64,000 nucleotides of DNA from an uncultured Prevotellaceae bacterium (GCA_900314655.1 OMWC01000011.1:95455-159454), one strand, 5' to 3'; numbered from the stretch's first letter, positions 45,050 to 54,969 are shown. Numbers and translations are program-made. Notes: generated from the letters alone by a model not told the origin.

Positions 45050-47205
45050 TTCGTTATACTGATTTTTCCGTTATTGATTTCCGCTTCTATGGTTCTCCCG
45101 TTCGTGGCATGCAGTCGGAATCTGGCATTCCATTCCTTCGGCCAGGCAGGGAATAGCAAAAGTTCACCTTCAGGCGTTTCCTGCAAAAGCATCTCTTGCA
45201 AGCCGATCATACCTGCTCCGCCGCGGTTATGGTCGGGAGCCCAGTCGAAACCAGGATCCCAGAAGGCAGGGAATCGGTAAGGACCGTTGCCCAGTTTCTC
45301 GAGATTCAGCCGGCGGGCTTCATTGGTTAGTCCGAGACAGGCCGCCCAGATGTTGTCCTGTTTCCAGCCTTTCGATGAACGCATCTCTACGGCATGAGGG
45401 TCTTTCTCGTATGTATTGACCGCTGTTTGTAGTTCGGGGCGTCCCAATCCATAGATGCGCCATGGGAAGACGGGATAGAGCTGAGGGGTCTCCACATTCT
45501 GGATTCGTTCCCAGACGATAGCGGGGGCAATACAGGTGTCGCCGCCGATAACCCTTGTGGGAATGTCGGGAATACGCGAAAGCATCGCCGAATCCTTTCC
45601 CCATTTTTCCAGAACAGCCTTCAGGGCTGCAATCGTACATGAAGGGTTATAGGCCATCTTATAAGTCTCGCATCCCGAACCCGGATAGATGACCAGTTTG
45701 CCGTTGGCATCGAAGGTTTTGGCTCCGCGTTTGTTGGCTTCGTATTGATAGTGTTCATCGAAGAATTTCAGACATTCGGCGATTAGCGGTTCATATTTAT
45801 CCCAGTTTCTCTCGGGGGCATATTCACGAGCTTGCAGGGCCATCATGCAGAACTCCAGGGCAGTGTCCCATTCATATTCCAGCCAGGCATTGCGGCCTAC
45901 ACCGCGATCCTGACCCGGTTTGGGCTTGCCGTATTCCGCAGGATTCGGCAGTCCGGAGTTTTCTATCTGCTCCGGGAAACAGGCACCGCCATGTCCCCAG
46001 AAATGATTTGCCCATAATTTTCCCGTGGGGAGCATACGCAGATAGGTGTCCAGTTGCGACTTCATCATATCGGCATCTCCGCTTTTCAGCATGGGCCAAT
46101 ACACGAGGCGCTGGTTTTGGGCAGTCATTGTTCCGCCGCCCCATTTGCGGTAGTCGGGTGTATATCTATCCTCTGTGGGAGAGGCCACAAACTTCGGATC
46201 AAAAGTGAACAATCCGCCATTGAATTTCGTAGGCCATTGGCCATAGGCATTGCAACCGAGCATATAGCGGAACAATTCATAGTTGCGGATTATCCCTGTC
46301 GCCTCTTTGTTGTCGGTCTGTATCCATGACCGTTGCCAATATTGGTGCCACCACTGGGCAGAGCGTTTCTTCGATATAGCAGCCGTACAGCTGGCTTTGC
46401 CAAGGTTGATGGAGAAGCCACCCTTCTTCATTTCTCCCGAGAAGTCCCATGCCAGATAGTCGGTATCGGCATAGTTACCCTCACGCGTACCTTTATATAT
46501 GAATCCCGTTGTCTTCATCGCGCCCTCCATTCGAAGACCACTGATGGGATTATAAATCTGATTCTTGATTTCTTCCAGGAATTCCCGCTTCACGGTATAG
46601 TCGAAAACCGTCTCTTGGCGGTTCTGGTGAAAGAAATGTAGTCTGTTGTTTTGAGCCTCGATGGAATCGGCAAAAGTGACGGCATCCGCAGGGAGTGTCC
46701 ATTTGTAGCTGGTTTGCTGGCACTCTGCTTTAGATATAGGACGGTCGCGATAACGCCAGCTTTCGTATGAGACGGTAGTCGTCAACTTTTTCTTTGAAGT
46801 CATTTCGCAGAACACCACAGGCTCCATCACATCCGCCCAAAGTCGGATCTGTGCATCACCCAGCGTGATATAGATAGCTCCATCGTCGAGACAGAGACGC
46901 TGTTTGAAGGCAGCGTCGGCTGGTAGATTATCAAAATGAATGCGCCAACGCCCAGCTTTCAGTAGCGTATTGTTCTCGTCGAACCATCCGCTCTGCGACA
47001 CATAGAACAAGACATCGCCTTTCTCCACCCAAACATTCATGCCAATGTCGTGACCGCCGCAAGGCATAGACTCCGAAGAGTTCTTGCTCTGCGTGGTCCA
47101 AACGTAGTCCTTCGGGGTGTAATCTGCGGAGTATGCGGCTGAAGGTACTAGAATTGCTAGGAGAACTAGGAATCCTAGAATATCTAGAAACTTGATTTTT
47201 ACCAT
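45046..47205 (-). CDS. secreted DUF5703-type alpha-toroid glycosidase-like protein
   Basis: A 719-residue exported protein. The N-terminal domain matches the DUF5703 pattern (YVWTTQSKNSSESMPCGGHD, GDVLFYVSQSGWFDE). The rest looks like an alpha-toroid (NAYGQWPTKFNGGLFTFD, WANHFWGHGGACFPEQIE, WLEYEWDTALEFCMMALQA) related to GH65/GH95-like barrels. Its enzymatic specificity is not established; position between a rhamnogalacturonan acetylesterase and GH78 suggests rhamnogalacturonan breakdown. The signal peptide (DILGFLVLLAILV) is written in a CTAGGA repeat. Both ends overlap the neighbouring genes by a few bases. Confidence 0.75.
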   Translation of the reverse strand: MVKIKFLDILGFLVLLAILVPSAAYSADYTPKDYVWTTQSKNSSESMPCGGHDIGMNVWVEKGDVLFYVSQSGWFDENNTLLKAGRWRIHFDNLPADAAFKQRLCLDDGAIYITLGDAQIRLWADVMEPVVFCEMTSKKKLTTTVSYESWRYRDRPISKAECQQTSYKWTLPADAVTFADSIEAQNNRLHFFHQNRQETVFDYTVKREFLEEIKNQIYNPISGLRMEGAMKTTGFIYKGTREGNYADTDYLAWDFSGEMKKGGFSINLGKASCTAAISKKRSAQWWHQYWQRSWIQTDNKEATGIIRNYELFRYMLGCNAYGQWPTKFNGGLFTFDPKFVASPTEDRYTPDYRKWGGGTMTAQNQRLVYWPMLKSGDADMMKSQLDTYLRMLPTGKLWANHFWGHGGACFPEQIENSGLPNPAEYGKPKPGQDRGVGRNAWLEYEWDTALEFCMMALQAREYAPERNWDKYEPLIAECLKFFDEHYQYEANKRGAKTFDANGKLVIYPGSGCETYKMAYNPSCTIAALKAVLEKWGKDSAMLSRIPDIPTRVIGGDTCIAPAIVWERIQNVETPQLYPVFPWRIYGLGRPELQTAVNTYEKDPHAVEMRSSKGWKQDNIWAACLGLTNEARRLNLEKLGNGPYRFPAFWDPGFDWAPDHNRGGAGMIGLQEMLLQETPEGELLLFPAWPKEWNARFRLHATNGRTIEAEINNGKISITK
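47147..47190. repeat. CTAGGA/TCCTAG repeat encoding a signal peptide
   Basis: CTAGAATTGCTAGGAGAACTAGGAATCCTAGAATATCTAGA: six CTAG tetramers, 5-11 bp apart, code for the hydrophobic core of the signal peptide of the DUF5703 protein. Confidence 0.75.
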
Positions 47206-48632
47206 AGGTCACTTCTAAAACTACTTACCGGCAATCCATCGTGCATCAGGTCGCCCTGCGCCCAGTCTTTCCAGGCATAGCGCACAGCCACGGGCTTCTT
47301 CACCTTTCCGCTTTTCAGATACAGGCGATTGCGCGAAATCCAGGCCTCGGCTTTGTGGAAGACACGATCTTCGCCTGCTATTTCGTAAAGGTTAAAGGCA
47401 GGCTTCCCTTTTTCAAAATATACCCATTCCTTCGAACGGTCGAAAGAAACCACGGCGGTATCACCCTGAAATTCCACATTGGCGTAAGTGGCAAAATCGG
47501 GTAACCCTTTTATATCGTAGGTATTGGCCAAAGCCAGCAGGCCAAGGCGTTCTCCGGCTTCCTGCTTTTTTCGCGGATGAATACCATACTCCAGTCCGGC
47601 ATCCATCAGGCAGGCCATTCGGCTGTTGGGAATAATCTTCTCGGCCAACAACTGCTGTTCGCGCAAGTACTGGCTGCCCTCCCACTGGATGAGGGAATAG
47701 TCGTAAGGTGCTATCTGGCAAAAGTAAAATGGGAAGTCACCCAACTGCCAATCGGCTCGCCAACCCTCCACCATCCGTTTCAGGAGTTTTGCATAATAAC
47801 TGTGGCGCGGCACATTGTCTTCGCCTTGATACCAAATGGCACCGCGCAGGGCATAGCCGATGAGTGGCTTCAACTGTCCGTTATAGAGAGCCGACGGACA
47901 GCGCTGATGCAGTTTTCCCACCATTTCATCGGTGATGGGAAACTTTACGTCGGGATAGTGTTTAGGCCATTCCTTCACAATGGAATCCTCTTCTAACCAC
48001 TCTCTTGCCATCCATGCCTCACAGGCAGAACCGCCGTAAGATGTTACGATCAGACCAACTGGAACACCCAAGGTATGGCGCAAAGCCTTGCCGAAGTAGT
48101 AGGCCGTGGCTGAGAAGTCGCGAACGGAGGCTGCATCAGCTTCTGCCCACTGCCCCGTGACATCCTCTTGATAACTGGCCTTCGGGTTGCGCTTTACGGT
48201 GAAGAGTCGTAACTGCGAATCATTGCACTGAAGCAGTTCACGGGTGGTTCCTTCCACGGGCTGTCCCTTGAAACCTTTCATCTGCATTTCCATGTTCGAC
48301 TGTCCGCTGCAGAGCCATACCTCACCGCTGAGAACATTCTCCAGTAGTTTTTCTGTTCCATCATTGAACGTGATGGTAAAGGGTCCACCGGCTTTTGGCG
48401 ACAACACCTTAACTTCAAAACGCCCCGTTTTATCGGCCTTCACCTGATAGGCTTTGCCGTCCCATGAGGTTGTCACTCTGACTGTTTTGTTCTTGTCGGT
48501 CCAGCCCCACAGTTTGCATTCGGTTTGCTGTTGCAACACCATGCCGTCACTGATAAAATGGGGTAGTCTGACGGCTGCACGGATAGCGATGAAACCGCAA
48601 AATACACAGATTAAGCAAAAGATTCTTTTCAT
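47199..48632 (-). CDS. secreted SASA-type carbohydrate O-acetylesterase
   Basis: A 477-residue esterase of the sialate O-acetylesterase (SASA, SGNH-like) family with a signal peptide (MKRIFCLICVFCGFIAIRAA). Family features are SDGMVLQQ near residue 29, the nucleophile S112 in LCSGQSNMEM, AIWYQGEDNV and the late histidine in GIHPRKKQEAGERL. The family is known for sialic acids and also removes acetyl groups from plant polymers. Within an operon of rhamnosidases, acetylated rhamnogalacturonan is the likely substrate (inference). Confidence 0.85.
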   Translation of the reverse strand: MKRIFCLICVFCGFIAIRAAVRLPHFISDGMVLQQQTECKLWGWTDKNKTVRVTTSWDGKAYQVKADKTGRFEVKVLSPKAGGPFTITFNDGTEKLLENVLSGEVWLCSGQSNMEMQMKGFKGQPVEGTTRELLQCNDSQLRLFTVKRNPKASYQEDVTGQWAEADAASVRDFSATAYYFGKALRHTLGVPVGLIVTSYGGSACEAWMAREWLEEDSIVKEWPKHYPDVKFPITDEMVGKLHQRCPSALYNGQLKPLIGYALRGAIWYQGEDNVPRHSYYAKLLKRMVEGWRADWQLGDFPFYFCQIAPYDYSLIQWEGSQYLREQQLLAEKIIPNSRMACLMDAGLEYGIHPRKKQEAGERLGLLALANTYDIKGLPDFATYANVEFQGDTAVVSFDRSKEWVYFEKGKPAFNLYEIAGEDRVFHKAEAWISRNRLYLKSGKVKKPVAVRYAWKDWAQGDLMHDGLPVSSFRSDLW

Positions 48633-48668
48633 ATCTGATTATTCATTTTTTTGAATTTCGTTGTTATT

Positions 48669-51600
48669 TCATTTGTCCACAATGATAGTCAGCGGTCCTA
48701 ACAGTCCGGCGGGCAGTAGCTTGTCACTTTTCCGGCGATACCGGGCATTGGTCCAGATTCCTTTGAAGGGAGCCTCACCCTTATCATTGCCCATCAATGC
48801 ATTAGCCCATGTGTTGGTGACCACAATCTTGATTTGGTGTGATTTCTTGGCTTTCAGGGCGTTGGTAATCTCCAGACGGTAGGGTTCTGTCCATACAATG
48901 CCGCAGTCGGTTCCGTCGATATAGACATGAGCAATATCGTGAACGCCTTTCATTTCAAGCCATACGTGACTGCTGCCCTGACTCTTCAGGTCAAAGCCTG
49001 CCTCGTAGGTGGCGCTGCCAGCATAGTATTTGATCTCTTTGCGTGGTGAGGTTGTCCAGTCGAACAACTGGCTTGAAGACATCCTGATGCCATTGTTATG
49101 GAAATGGACGCGCCAGTTGGGCTGTATGTTATGCCGTGGTGAATGGTATTCAGGACTGTGGGGTTGCAGTTCGATGCTCTCCCTGTAATAATCTGAGCGG
49201 ATGACAATCAGCGAACCGTAGGGCGAAAGGGTCAGTTCGGTTCCGTCGCGTCCGTCTTTCTGGTCGCAGAACACGGCATCGTAGCGTCCGCTCAGCGGGT
49301 CGTAGAGGAAGATGGTGCTGGCGTTCTTGCGCATAGAGAATCGGAATCGCCGTTCCTTACCCGACTGGTTGGCCAGGAAATAGATGTCCTGTCCGTTGTC
49401 GAAGCGGTGTGTATAGGCGATGTCTTTAGGCACTTCCACGTCGCGAGGCAGTCCGAACGATGAGAAATCGTGTCCTTCGTAAGGTCTGTCAATCACGAGG
49501 ACACCAGCTTTGCGGAACGATTCAATCTTTTCAAGGACTTCCTTTGAATATGCTTTTTTTGACCGATTCATCGGGAGCACAAGCACCCGGTAACGCATGC
49601 CGCTGGGCAGCTGGATATATCCGTCGTCGGTGGCTGTAGCCAGATTCAGAAGTGCGTCGCGATTCATAGAGTCGTATTGATAACCCTGCAGGGCATTCAC
49701 CCAGTCGCGGGTATCTACGATTCCTGCCGAATGGTGGACACCCACCGGACTTTCCTCCATGGGGTTACCTTTGTTCAGGAGCCTTTTGGCTTCCGATTCC
49801 ACCCGTTCTTTTCCGAAAATTCCCGGGAGCATGGGCACTAACCGTTCAGGCAACACGGCTCTGGAGGGTATTTCCTCACCCGTGAAGACGGCAATGTCAA
49901 CTACGGGAACGCCTTGCTGCAGGAATTGTTGGCAGCGGGTGATATAGTCAACCATTCCTTTGGCCTCGGGCATCCAGGTTTGGTCACGCTGGAAGAAAAG
50001 GCCGATTCCATCGAGCGTCATGCCTGGACGACGGTCCATCCAAGGGTTATGGGTGAAGACATGGAAAAACAGACGGTTCATACCCAGGGCGAAATTGCGG
50101 TCGAGCAGGGGTTTGATACTGGCGGGAGTCTCATCCCATACGCCGCGAACCTCGGTGAATCCTTCGGCCTGTATGTATTGTTTACCATAGATATGTGCGC
50201 CGCTGATGGCATCGAGCATATCGTTGGGCTTGTCGTGGGTGGGTGAATTGAGCCAGTATTCACCCATGGGCACATCCACATATTTATAATGTTGTATGCC
50301 GTCGCCGACCATTGTCGGAGCCACACTCTCGCTGCTGAGCAAAACGCCATAGTCGCGGGCCTTCTGGGCAACGGTGGCAAAGAACACCTCATGGAGGAGT
50401 TCGTTGATGGTCAGCCGTACATCGTGGAGCACTTCGTCACTCTTGGCTGCCGATTCGATGGGAAAACCAATCATGACGGGTAGCCACGGGATAAGGTCAT
50501 AGCCGCGGCGGGCCTTGAACTCCTCGGCAAAATGGCGGCTCCAATTCTGAGAACCACACTCCCATGAATCCACGTGCAGGTATTTCACTACGTCGGCATG
50601 CGGGCGCTGGTTGAACAAACCGAACCACGCATCCACTTGTTTACTGACGGCCTCGCTGGAGAATTTGTCACACTCCAGTCCTTTTCCTCCACCGGCTGTA
50701 GCGTTGGTATAGCCCGTAGAAGTATGGCCGATGCGAAGGATGCGATAGGCCGTCGCAGATGTTTCTGCGGATTGGAACGCATAGTCTTTCACGGTGTCTC
50801 CAGCTAGGGTTAACTGGGCTATTTCCTGCTGTTTCCAACAGAACTTGTCGGGCAGTTCCTTTGCATCAGCTTCCGGAGCAATACGCCACACATAGCCTGC
50901 CTTTCCCTCCCAATTGTCTATACGGGGCTGACTATGCAGGATGGCATTCTTCAGTCCCAGGCGAGGACGCCATTTGGCGGCATCCAAGTCTTCGCTGCCG
51001 GGTTCCGTCCCTTCCGGGGTCCATGACAGACGCCAGTAGCGGGCCTCGGTGGGAGTGAGGGCAAACGTAGTGTTGTAATCGTAGTTCTGCCAGCCCTGAC
51101 GCGGTGGCACCAATTGTTTCACCAGTCGGAAGTTGATTCCGTCATCAGAGGCTTCCACCGCCATGCGTTGTGCTTGGAGATTGGTGCCGTTGGCAGCTAT
51201 CTCGATATTCGTGATCAGTTGCGGTCTTTTGAGGTCAAATTGTATCCATGCCGGTTCGGAAGCCGCATAAATGCCTTTGGCATTGCGCGTCATGGTGGGT
51301 GACATTTTCAGGGGATAGTTGACCGAATCGCGCTGTAGGTTAAACTGATAATCACGCGAAGGAGTACCTCTTTGAGTGAGCGGAATGGCAAAGGTGGCAA
51401 TATCCTCATAATAGCCTTCATAGCCTTGCGGCCGTGGAAGCAGTAGCCCGTCTTTCTGATGAATCAGATGTGAGAGTTGGCCTGTCACGATAGTGTCACT
51501 ATAGACCACCTTCTGCATGGATTCCTCGGGCGAAATCCACGGACCGCCGGCCAGCGCAAAACCGTCGCAAATGTGGATGCCCATCTGCAGACCCAGGGAG

Positions 51601-51899
51601 TCGGCCTGTTGGAAGGCATAATCCACCATTTCCCAGAACCGTGGCGACATGGCTTCAGCCCATTCTCCTTGAGGGGGATCGGATGGAGCTCCTTTATCAC
51701 TCTTGCCGCGGATAGGCATCAGATAGCAGCCACCGAGGCCTGCGTCCTTCATACATTTCAGGTCAGCCTTGATGCCGGGCTTCGATACAGCCCCATACAT
51801 CCAGTACCAGAAGGTCCAGGGGGCCTCCCCTTGCCCCCTCACCATGAGGGGGCGTACTGCCATGCAGATAACCAGCAAAAGTATTTGTTTTCTAATCAT
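48669..51899 (-). CDS. secreted GH106 alpha-L-rhamnosidase
   Basis: A 1076-residue enzyme with the GH106 start PWTFWYWMYGAVSKPGI and ADLKCMKDAGLGGCYLMPI. The barrel has DGFALAGGPWISPEESMQ and SSESVAPT. The C-terminal beta-sandwich ends in AHVYIDGTDCGIVWTEPYRL. GH106 enzymes remove alpha-L-rhamnose from rhamnogalacturonan. The signal peptide's C-terminal part (RPLMVRGQGEA) is written in a palindromic repeat, so its cleavage site looks odd. It is second in the operon, 55 bp after GH2, with another palindrome in the gap. Confidence 0.9.
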   Translation of the reverse strand: MIRKQILLLVICMAVRPLMVRGQGEAPWTFWYWMYGAVSKPGIKADLKCMKDAGLGGCYLMPIRGKSDKGAPSDPPQGEWAEAMSPRFWEMVDYAFQQADSLGLQMGIHICDGFALAGGPWISPEESMQKVVYSDTIVTGQLSHLIHQKDGLLLPRPQGYEGYYEDIATFAIPLTQRGTPSRDYQFNLQRDSVNYPLKMSPTMTRNAKGIYAASEPAWIQFDLKRPQLITNIEIAANGTNLQAQRMAVEASDDGINFRLVKQLVPPRQGWQNYDYNTTFALTPTEARYWRLSWTPEGTEPGSEDLDAAKWRPRLGLKNAILHSQPRIDNWEGKAGYVWRIAPEADAKELPDKFCWKQQEIAQLTLAGDTVKDYAFQSAETSATAYRILRIGHTSTGYTNATAGGGKGLECDKFSSEAVSKQVDAWFGLFNQRPHADVVKYLHVDSWECGSQNWSRHFAEEFKARRGYDLIPWLPVMIGFPIESAAKSDEVLHDVRLTINELLHEVFFATVAQKARDYGVLLSSESVAPTMVGDGIQHYKYVDVPMGEYWLNSPTHDKPNDMLDAISGAHIYGKQYIQAEGFTEVRGVWDETPASIKPLLDRNFALGMNRLFFHVFTHNPWMDRRPGMTLDGIGLFFQRDQTWMPEAKGMVDYITRCQQFLQQGVPVVDIAVFTGEEIPSRAVLPERLVPMLPGIFGKERVESEAKRLLNKGNPMEESPVGVHHSAGIVDTRDWVNALQGYQYDSMNRDALLNLATATDDGYIQLPSGMRYRVLVLPMNRSKKAYSKEVLEKIESFRKAGVLVIDRPYEGHDFSSFGLPRDVEVPKDIAYTHRFDNGQDIYFLANQSGKERRFRFSMRKNASTIFLYDPLSGRYDAVFCDQKDGRDGTELTLSPYGSLIVIRSDYYRESIELQPHSPEYHSPRHNIQPNWRVHFHNNGIRMSSSQLFDWTTSPRKEIKYYAGSATYEAGFDLKSQGSSHVWLEMKGVHDIAHVYIDGTDCGIVWTEPYRLEITNALKAKKSHQIKIVVTNTWANALMGNDKGEAPFKGIWTNARYRRKSDKLLPAGLLGPLTIIVDK
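51820..51853. repeat. CCCCTC palindrome in the GH106 signal region
   Basis: GGGCCTCCCCTTGCCCCCTC, loop, GAGGGGGC; in frame, encodes RPLMVRGQGEA near residues 16-26. Confidence 0.8.
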
Positions 51900-51918
51900 C
51901 GGAGTATCATTTTTATTG

Positions 51919-51951
51919 AGCCCCTCCCTTGGGAGGGGGTGGGATGGGCTC
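51919..51951. repeat. CCCTCCC palindrome between GH2 and GH106
   Basis: AGCCCCTCCCTTGGGAGGGG and TGGGATGGGCT fill most of the 55-bp gap. Confidence 0.85.
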
Positions 51952-51954
51952 TTA

Positions 51955-54807
51955 TTATTCGAATCTTAGGATGGCATTGATGCGTCCTTTTCCTTTGCTC
52001 CAATAGGGCTGGGCGGAAGGACCGTTGAGGTCGGTGGTGTTCACCTTGTTGCGCACGGCGGGGATGGCCCTGAAAATGCCGATTCCCGTCTCGGGCAAGG
52101 TGTAAAGAATATGGTCGCGACCGTCGCGCGGGGTATAGACACCAATGTTGCTGCCCAATGTCTCAATACCGATCTTGCCCTCCTGCGTCGTAAGCTGCAT
52201 CCAGCTGACGTTGGCAAAATAGCCCTTGAACTCAGGATATTCCCACGACTCGCCGGGGATGGGGTCGTTGTAATCGTTCTGCCACAGGCCATACTGCGGA
52301 CCTTCTTTACGGTTCTGCCACACGCGATAGGGGCCTTTGCCCACCCATTGCTTCGACTTCACCATCTGTTCGGGATAGTCGAAGCAGATGCCCATGAGGT
52401 CAACTACACCGTTGAAATAGTAGTCTGCATTCATATAGATGCCACCGTCGGAGAGGAAACGCCAGGTAATCGCTTGAATAGAACCGTGACGGTAGTTAGC
52501 CACCAAAGTGCTGTCGCTAACGGTGAAACCGTCGAAAACTCCTTGATCGGCATACTCGGTGTAGTCGGTTTTCTTTTGGAACGCCTCCTTGTCATCATGG
52601 TTATAGAAACCATCCTGCGAACGGTCTGAGCGCTTGGCAGCCACAAAGCGCGGCCCATTGCCGAACGACAGCTTCTTGCCGCCGACCGTTACGCTCGTCA
52701 GCAGTCCTGTCTGCTTGCTGAAGGCAAACTGGCGGTTGCCGTTTTTAACCGTCAACAGGTCTGCATCCTCTGAACACGTAAACTTCTGAGTGTTCTCGCG
52801 AAGACGGTTCTTGTTCAGGTTTTCGGCCTTCGTTATATGTTTATGGCTCCACGTGAAGATTTCCTGCCCGTTCGGGTCAATGGCAGTCAGCTGTACCACG
52901 TCGGCATCCGTCTTGGGCAGATCAAATCTGAAGGTTTGTCCAGGGGCCACGTCGGGCGATGGAAGTTTACCTTCCTTCAACACCTTCACATTCTTCTCGC
53001 CGTAGGCGGGCATCTGCAAAAACTTATAACTGAACTGGCAGTCCTTCAGGTTGATGAAATCGTAGCAGTTCTGGATGGTGGGCCGTTCCCTTTCCCAATA
53101 TTTCACTTGCACCGGACTCCACACCTCTTTTATAGTATAGAACGAGCCTTCCTTCTCCATGTGGGGACCCACGATGCCGTCACTTCCAAAATTACCCATG
53201 CAGTCCACGATGTTGTTCTGGTCCGTCCGTACCACGCCTTGGTCCATCAAGTCCCAGAGGAAACCGCCGGCACAACGGGGATTCGACATCATCAACTTCC
53301 AATAATCCTTCAGTCCGGCTCCATGTCCGCCGTCGTAAAGACCATGCAGGAACTCCGTGGGCATGAAGATTTCCTTCTGCCGCATATATTCGGCCGTTTC
53401 GCCCCATGAGCGGTAGTGCTTGGTCTCGAAACCGTTGCGATTGGCCCAGGGATAGAGCACCACGCGCTTCTGCGGGTCAAATTTATGGAAGAAAGGTTCC
53501 AGCTCGTAGTTGAAGCCACCCTCGTTGCCGTTGCTCCAGAAGATGATCGACGGATGGTTCACATCTCGCGTCACCATCTCCTCCACGAGTTTCTGTCCGT
53601 TGATGGTCTCGTGGGCCCAGTGCCAGCCGGGCAGTTCGCATTCCACGTAGAGTCCCAGCGAGTCGCAGGCATCCAGGAACTCGGGGTCGGCGGGATAGTG
53701 GCTCAGGCGCACGGCATTCATGTTCATCGACTTGATGAGCAGCACGTCCTCGATGTTCTTCTGCTTGGAGAGCGTGCGGCCCGTTTCCGGACGGAACGAA
53801 TGGCGGTTGGCACCCTTGAAGATTACTTTCTGTCCGTTGATGAATACGCCATCGTCGTCGCATCCCTGAATTTGGGGGTAGGGCAGGTCCTCGCCCTTGA
53901 ACGAATGGCGGTACTCGATGGTGCGGAAGCCGAACTTCTGGCGCTCCACATGGAGTACCTTTCCGCTCTGGTCCTTCAGCGTGAACACAGCCGTATAGCG
54001 GTGGGGCGTTTCAGCCGTCCAGAGTTTGGGATTCTTGACCGTGAAATCCACGGCAGCCCGGTCGCCCTGAATAGCGAAGGCCTGGCTCTGGCCCAGCTTC
54101 TTCCCGTTTGCGTCGATAATATCGACGCCTACAGCCCCCCAGGTCGCCCTGCTCAGAAAGACATCCGCCCGAAACTGCCCGTCGGCACGGGCATCGATAG
54201 CCACGCGCTGGATGTTCTGCACAGGCTTGCTGACAATAAAGACAGGCCGCCAGATGCCGCCGAAATTCCAATAGTCGGCGCGTCGCTCGGCCAGATTCAC
54301 CTGCGGCGAACTGCTCTCCTTCGCTACTTCCACCTCTAGGCGGTTCTTCTTCTTCCCAAAGAACACGCGGTCGCTCACATCAAACTGGAACGGCGTGAAG
54401 CCACCCTGATGCAGGCCAGAACCAGCCTTTCGCCCGTTGATGGTGACGCGGGCATCGGTAAACACAGCCTCGAAGCAGAGCAATATTTGCCGTCCGGCCC
54501 ATTCCTGCGGCAGCGAGAACTCATATTTGTAGAGTCCTTTCTCGTCGGCAATGCCCTCGGGCGTGGCCTTGCCGTAGAAGCGCATGCCATACTGATAGGT
54601 GCCGAAACCCTGCAGTTCCCAACAGGAAGGCACACCGATCTTTGTCCATTTGCCGCTGTTGCGCCCGTCGGTACATTGGAAATCCCACTGTACCATGTCG
54701 TCACAACCCCTTCCGCTCAAGTATTGGCGGCGGGTTTCCGTATCGTCGGCCATCACCGTCGTGGTCATGGCAGCCAAAAGCAGTCCGCTAAGAATGATTC
54801 TTTTCAT
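51955..54807 (-). CDS. secreted GH2 glycosidase of the pectin operon
   Basis: A 950-residue family 2 glycosidase with a signal peptide (MKRIILSGLLLAAMTTTVMA); start at 54807, since the longer frame lies in upstream spacer. The sugar-binding domain has WTKIGVPSCWELQGFGTYQYG. The barrel has the acid/base E429 in WSNGNEGG and the likely nucleophile E485 in MPTEFLHG. The C-terminal part resembles LacZ (WVGKGPYRVWQNRKEG). It is the first gene of the operon; beta-galactosidase acting on rhamnogalacturonan side chains is most likely, beta-glucuronidase is an alternative. No promoter of the usual consensus was found upstream. Confidence 0.88.
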   Translation of the reverse strand: MKRIILSGLLLAAMTTTVMADDTETRRQYLSGRGCDDMVQWDFQCTDGRNSGKWTKIGVPSCWELQGFGTYQYGMRFYGKATPEGIADEKGLYKYEFSLPQEWAGRQILLCFEAVFTDARVTINGRKAGSGLHQGGFTPFQFDVSDRVFFGKKKNRLEVEVAKESSSPQVNLAERRADYWNFGGIWRPVFIVSKPVQNIQRVAIDARADGQFRADVFLSRATWGAVGVDIIDANGKKLGQSQAFAIQGDRAAVDFTVKNPKLWTAETPHRYTAVFTLKDQSGKVLHVERQKFGFRTIEYRHSFKGEDLPYPQIQGCDDDGVFINGQKVIFKGANRHSFRPETGRTLSKQKNIEDVLLIKSMNMNAVRLSHYPADPEFLDACDSLGLYVECELPGWHWAHETINGQKLVEEMVTRDVNHPSIIFWSNGNEGGFNYELEPFFHKFDPQKRVVLYPWANRNGFETKHYRSWGETAEYMRQKEIFMPTEFLHGLYDGGHGAGLKDYWKLMMSNPRCAGGFLWDLMDQGVVRTDQNNIVDCMGNFGSDGIVGPHMEKEGSFYTIKEVWSPVQVKYWERERPTIQNCYDFINLKDCQFSYKFLQMPAYGEKNVKVLKEGKLPSPDVAPGQTFRFDLPKTDADVVQLTAIDPNGQEIFTWSHKHITKAENLNKNRLRENTQKFTCSEDADLLTVKNGNRQFAFSKQTGLLTSVTVGGKKLSFGNGPRFVAAKRSDRSQDGFYNHDDKEAFQKKTDYTEYADQGVFDGFTVSDSTLVANYRHGSIQAITWRFLSDGGIYMNADYYFNGVVDLMGICFDYPEQMVKSKQWVGKGPYRVWQNRKEGPQYGLWQNDYNDPIPGESWEYPEFKGYFANVSWMQLTTQEGKIGIETLGSNIGVYTPRDGRDHILYTLPETGIGIFRAIPAVRNKVNTTDLNGPSAQPYWSKGKGRINAILRFE

Positions 54808-54969
54808 AATGTGAGTTGATGATTTTATATTATGATGACCGCGCTCGCGCGTATTTGTACCCTCGTTTTTCAAATCAACTCAATTTGTTTTTCGGTGTCC
54901 GGCGTTGTTAAAATCGTTAAAAAAGAATAATTTAAAGAAATGATAGTTACATATTTACACTTTAAGCGT

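Noticed and set aside
42608..54807. Complete polysaccharide utilisation locus with SusC/SusD
   Set aside because: No TonB-dependent transporter or SusD homologue is in the window, so the term is not justified.
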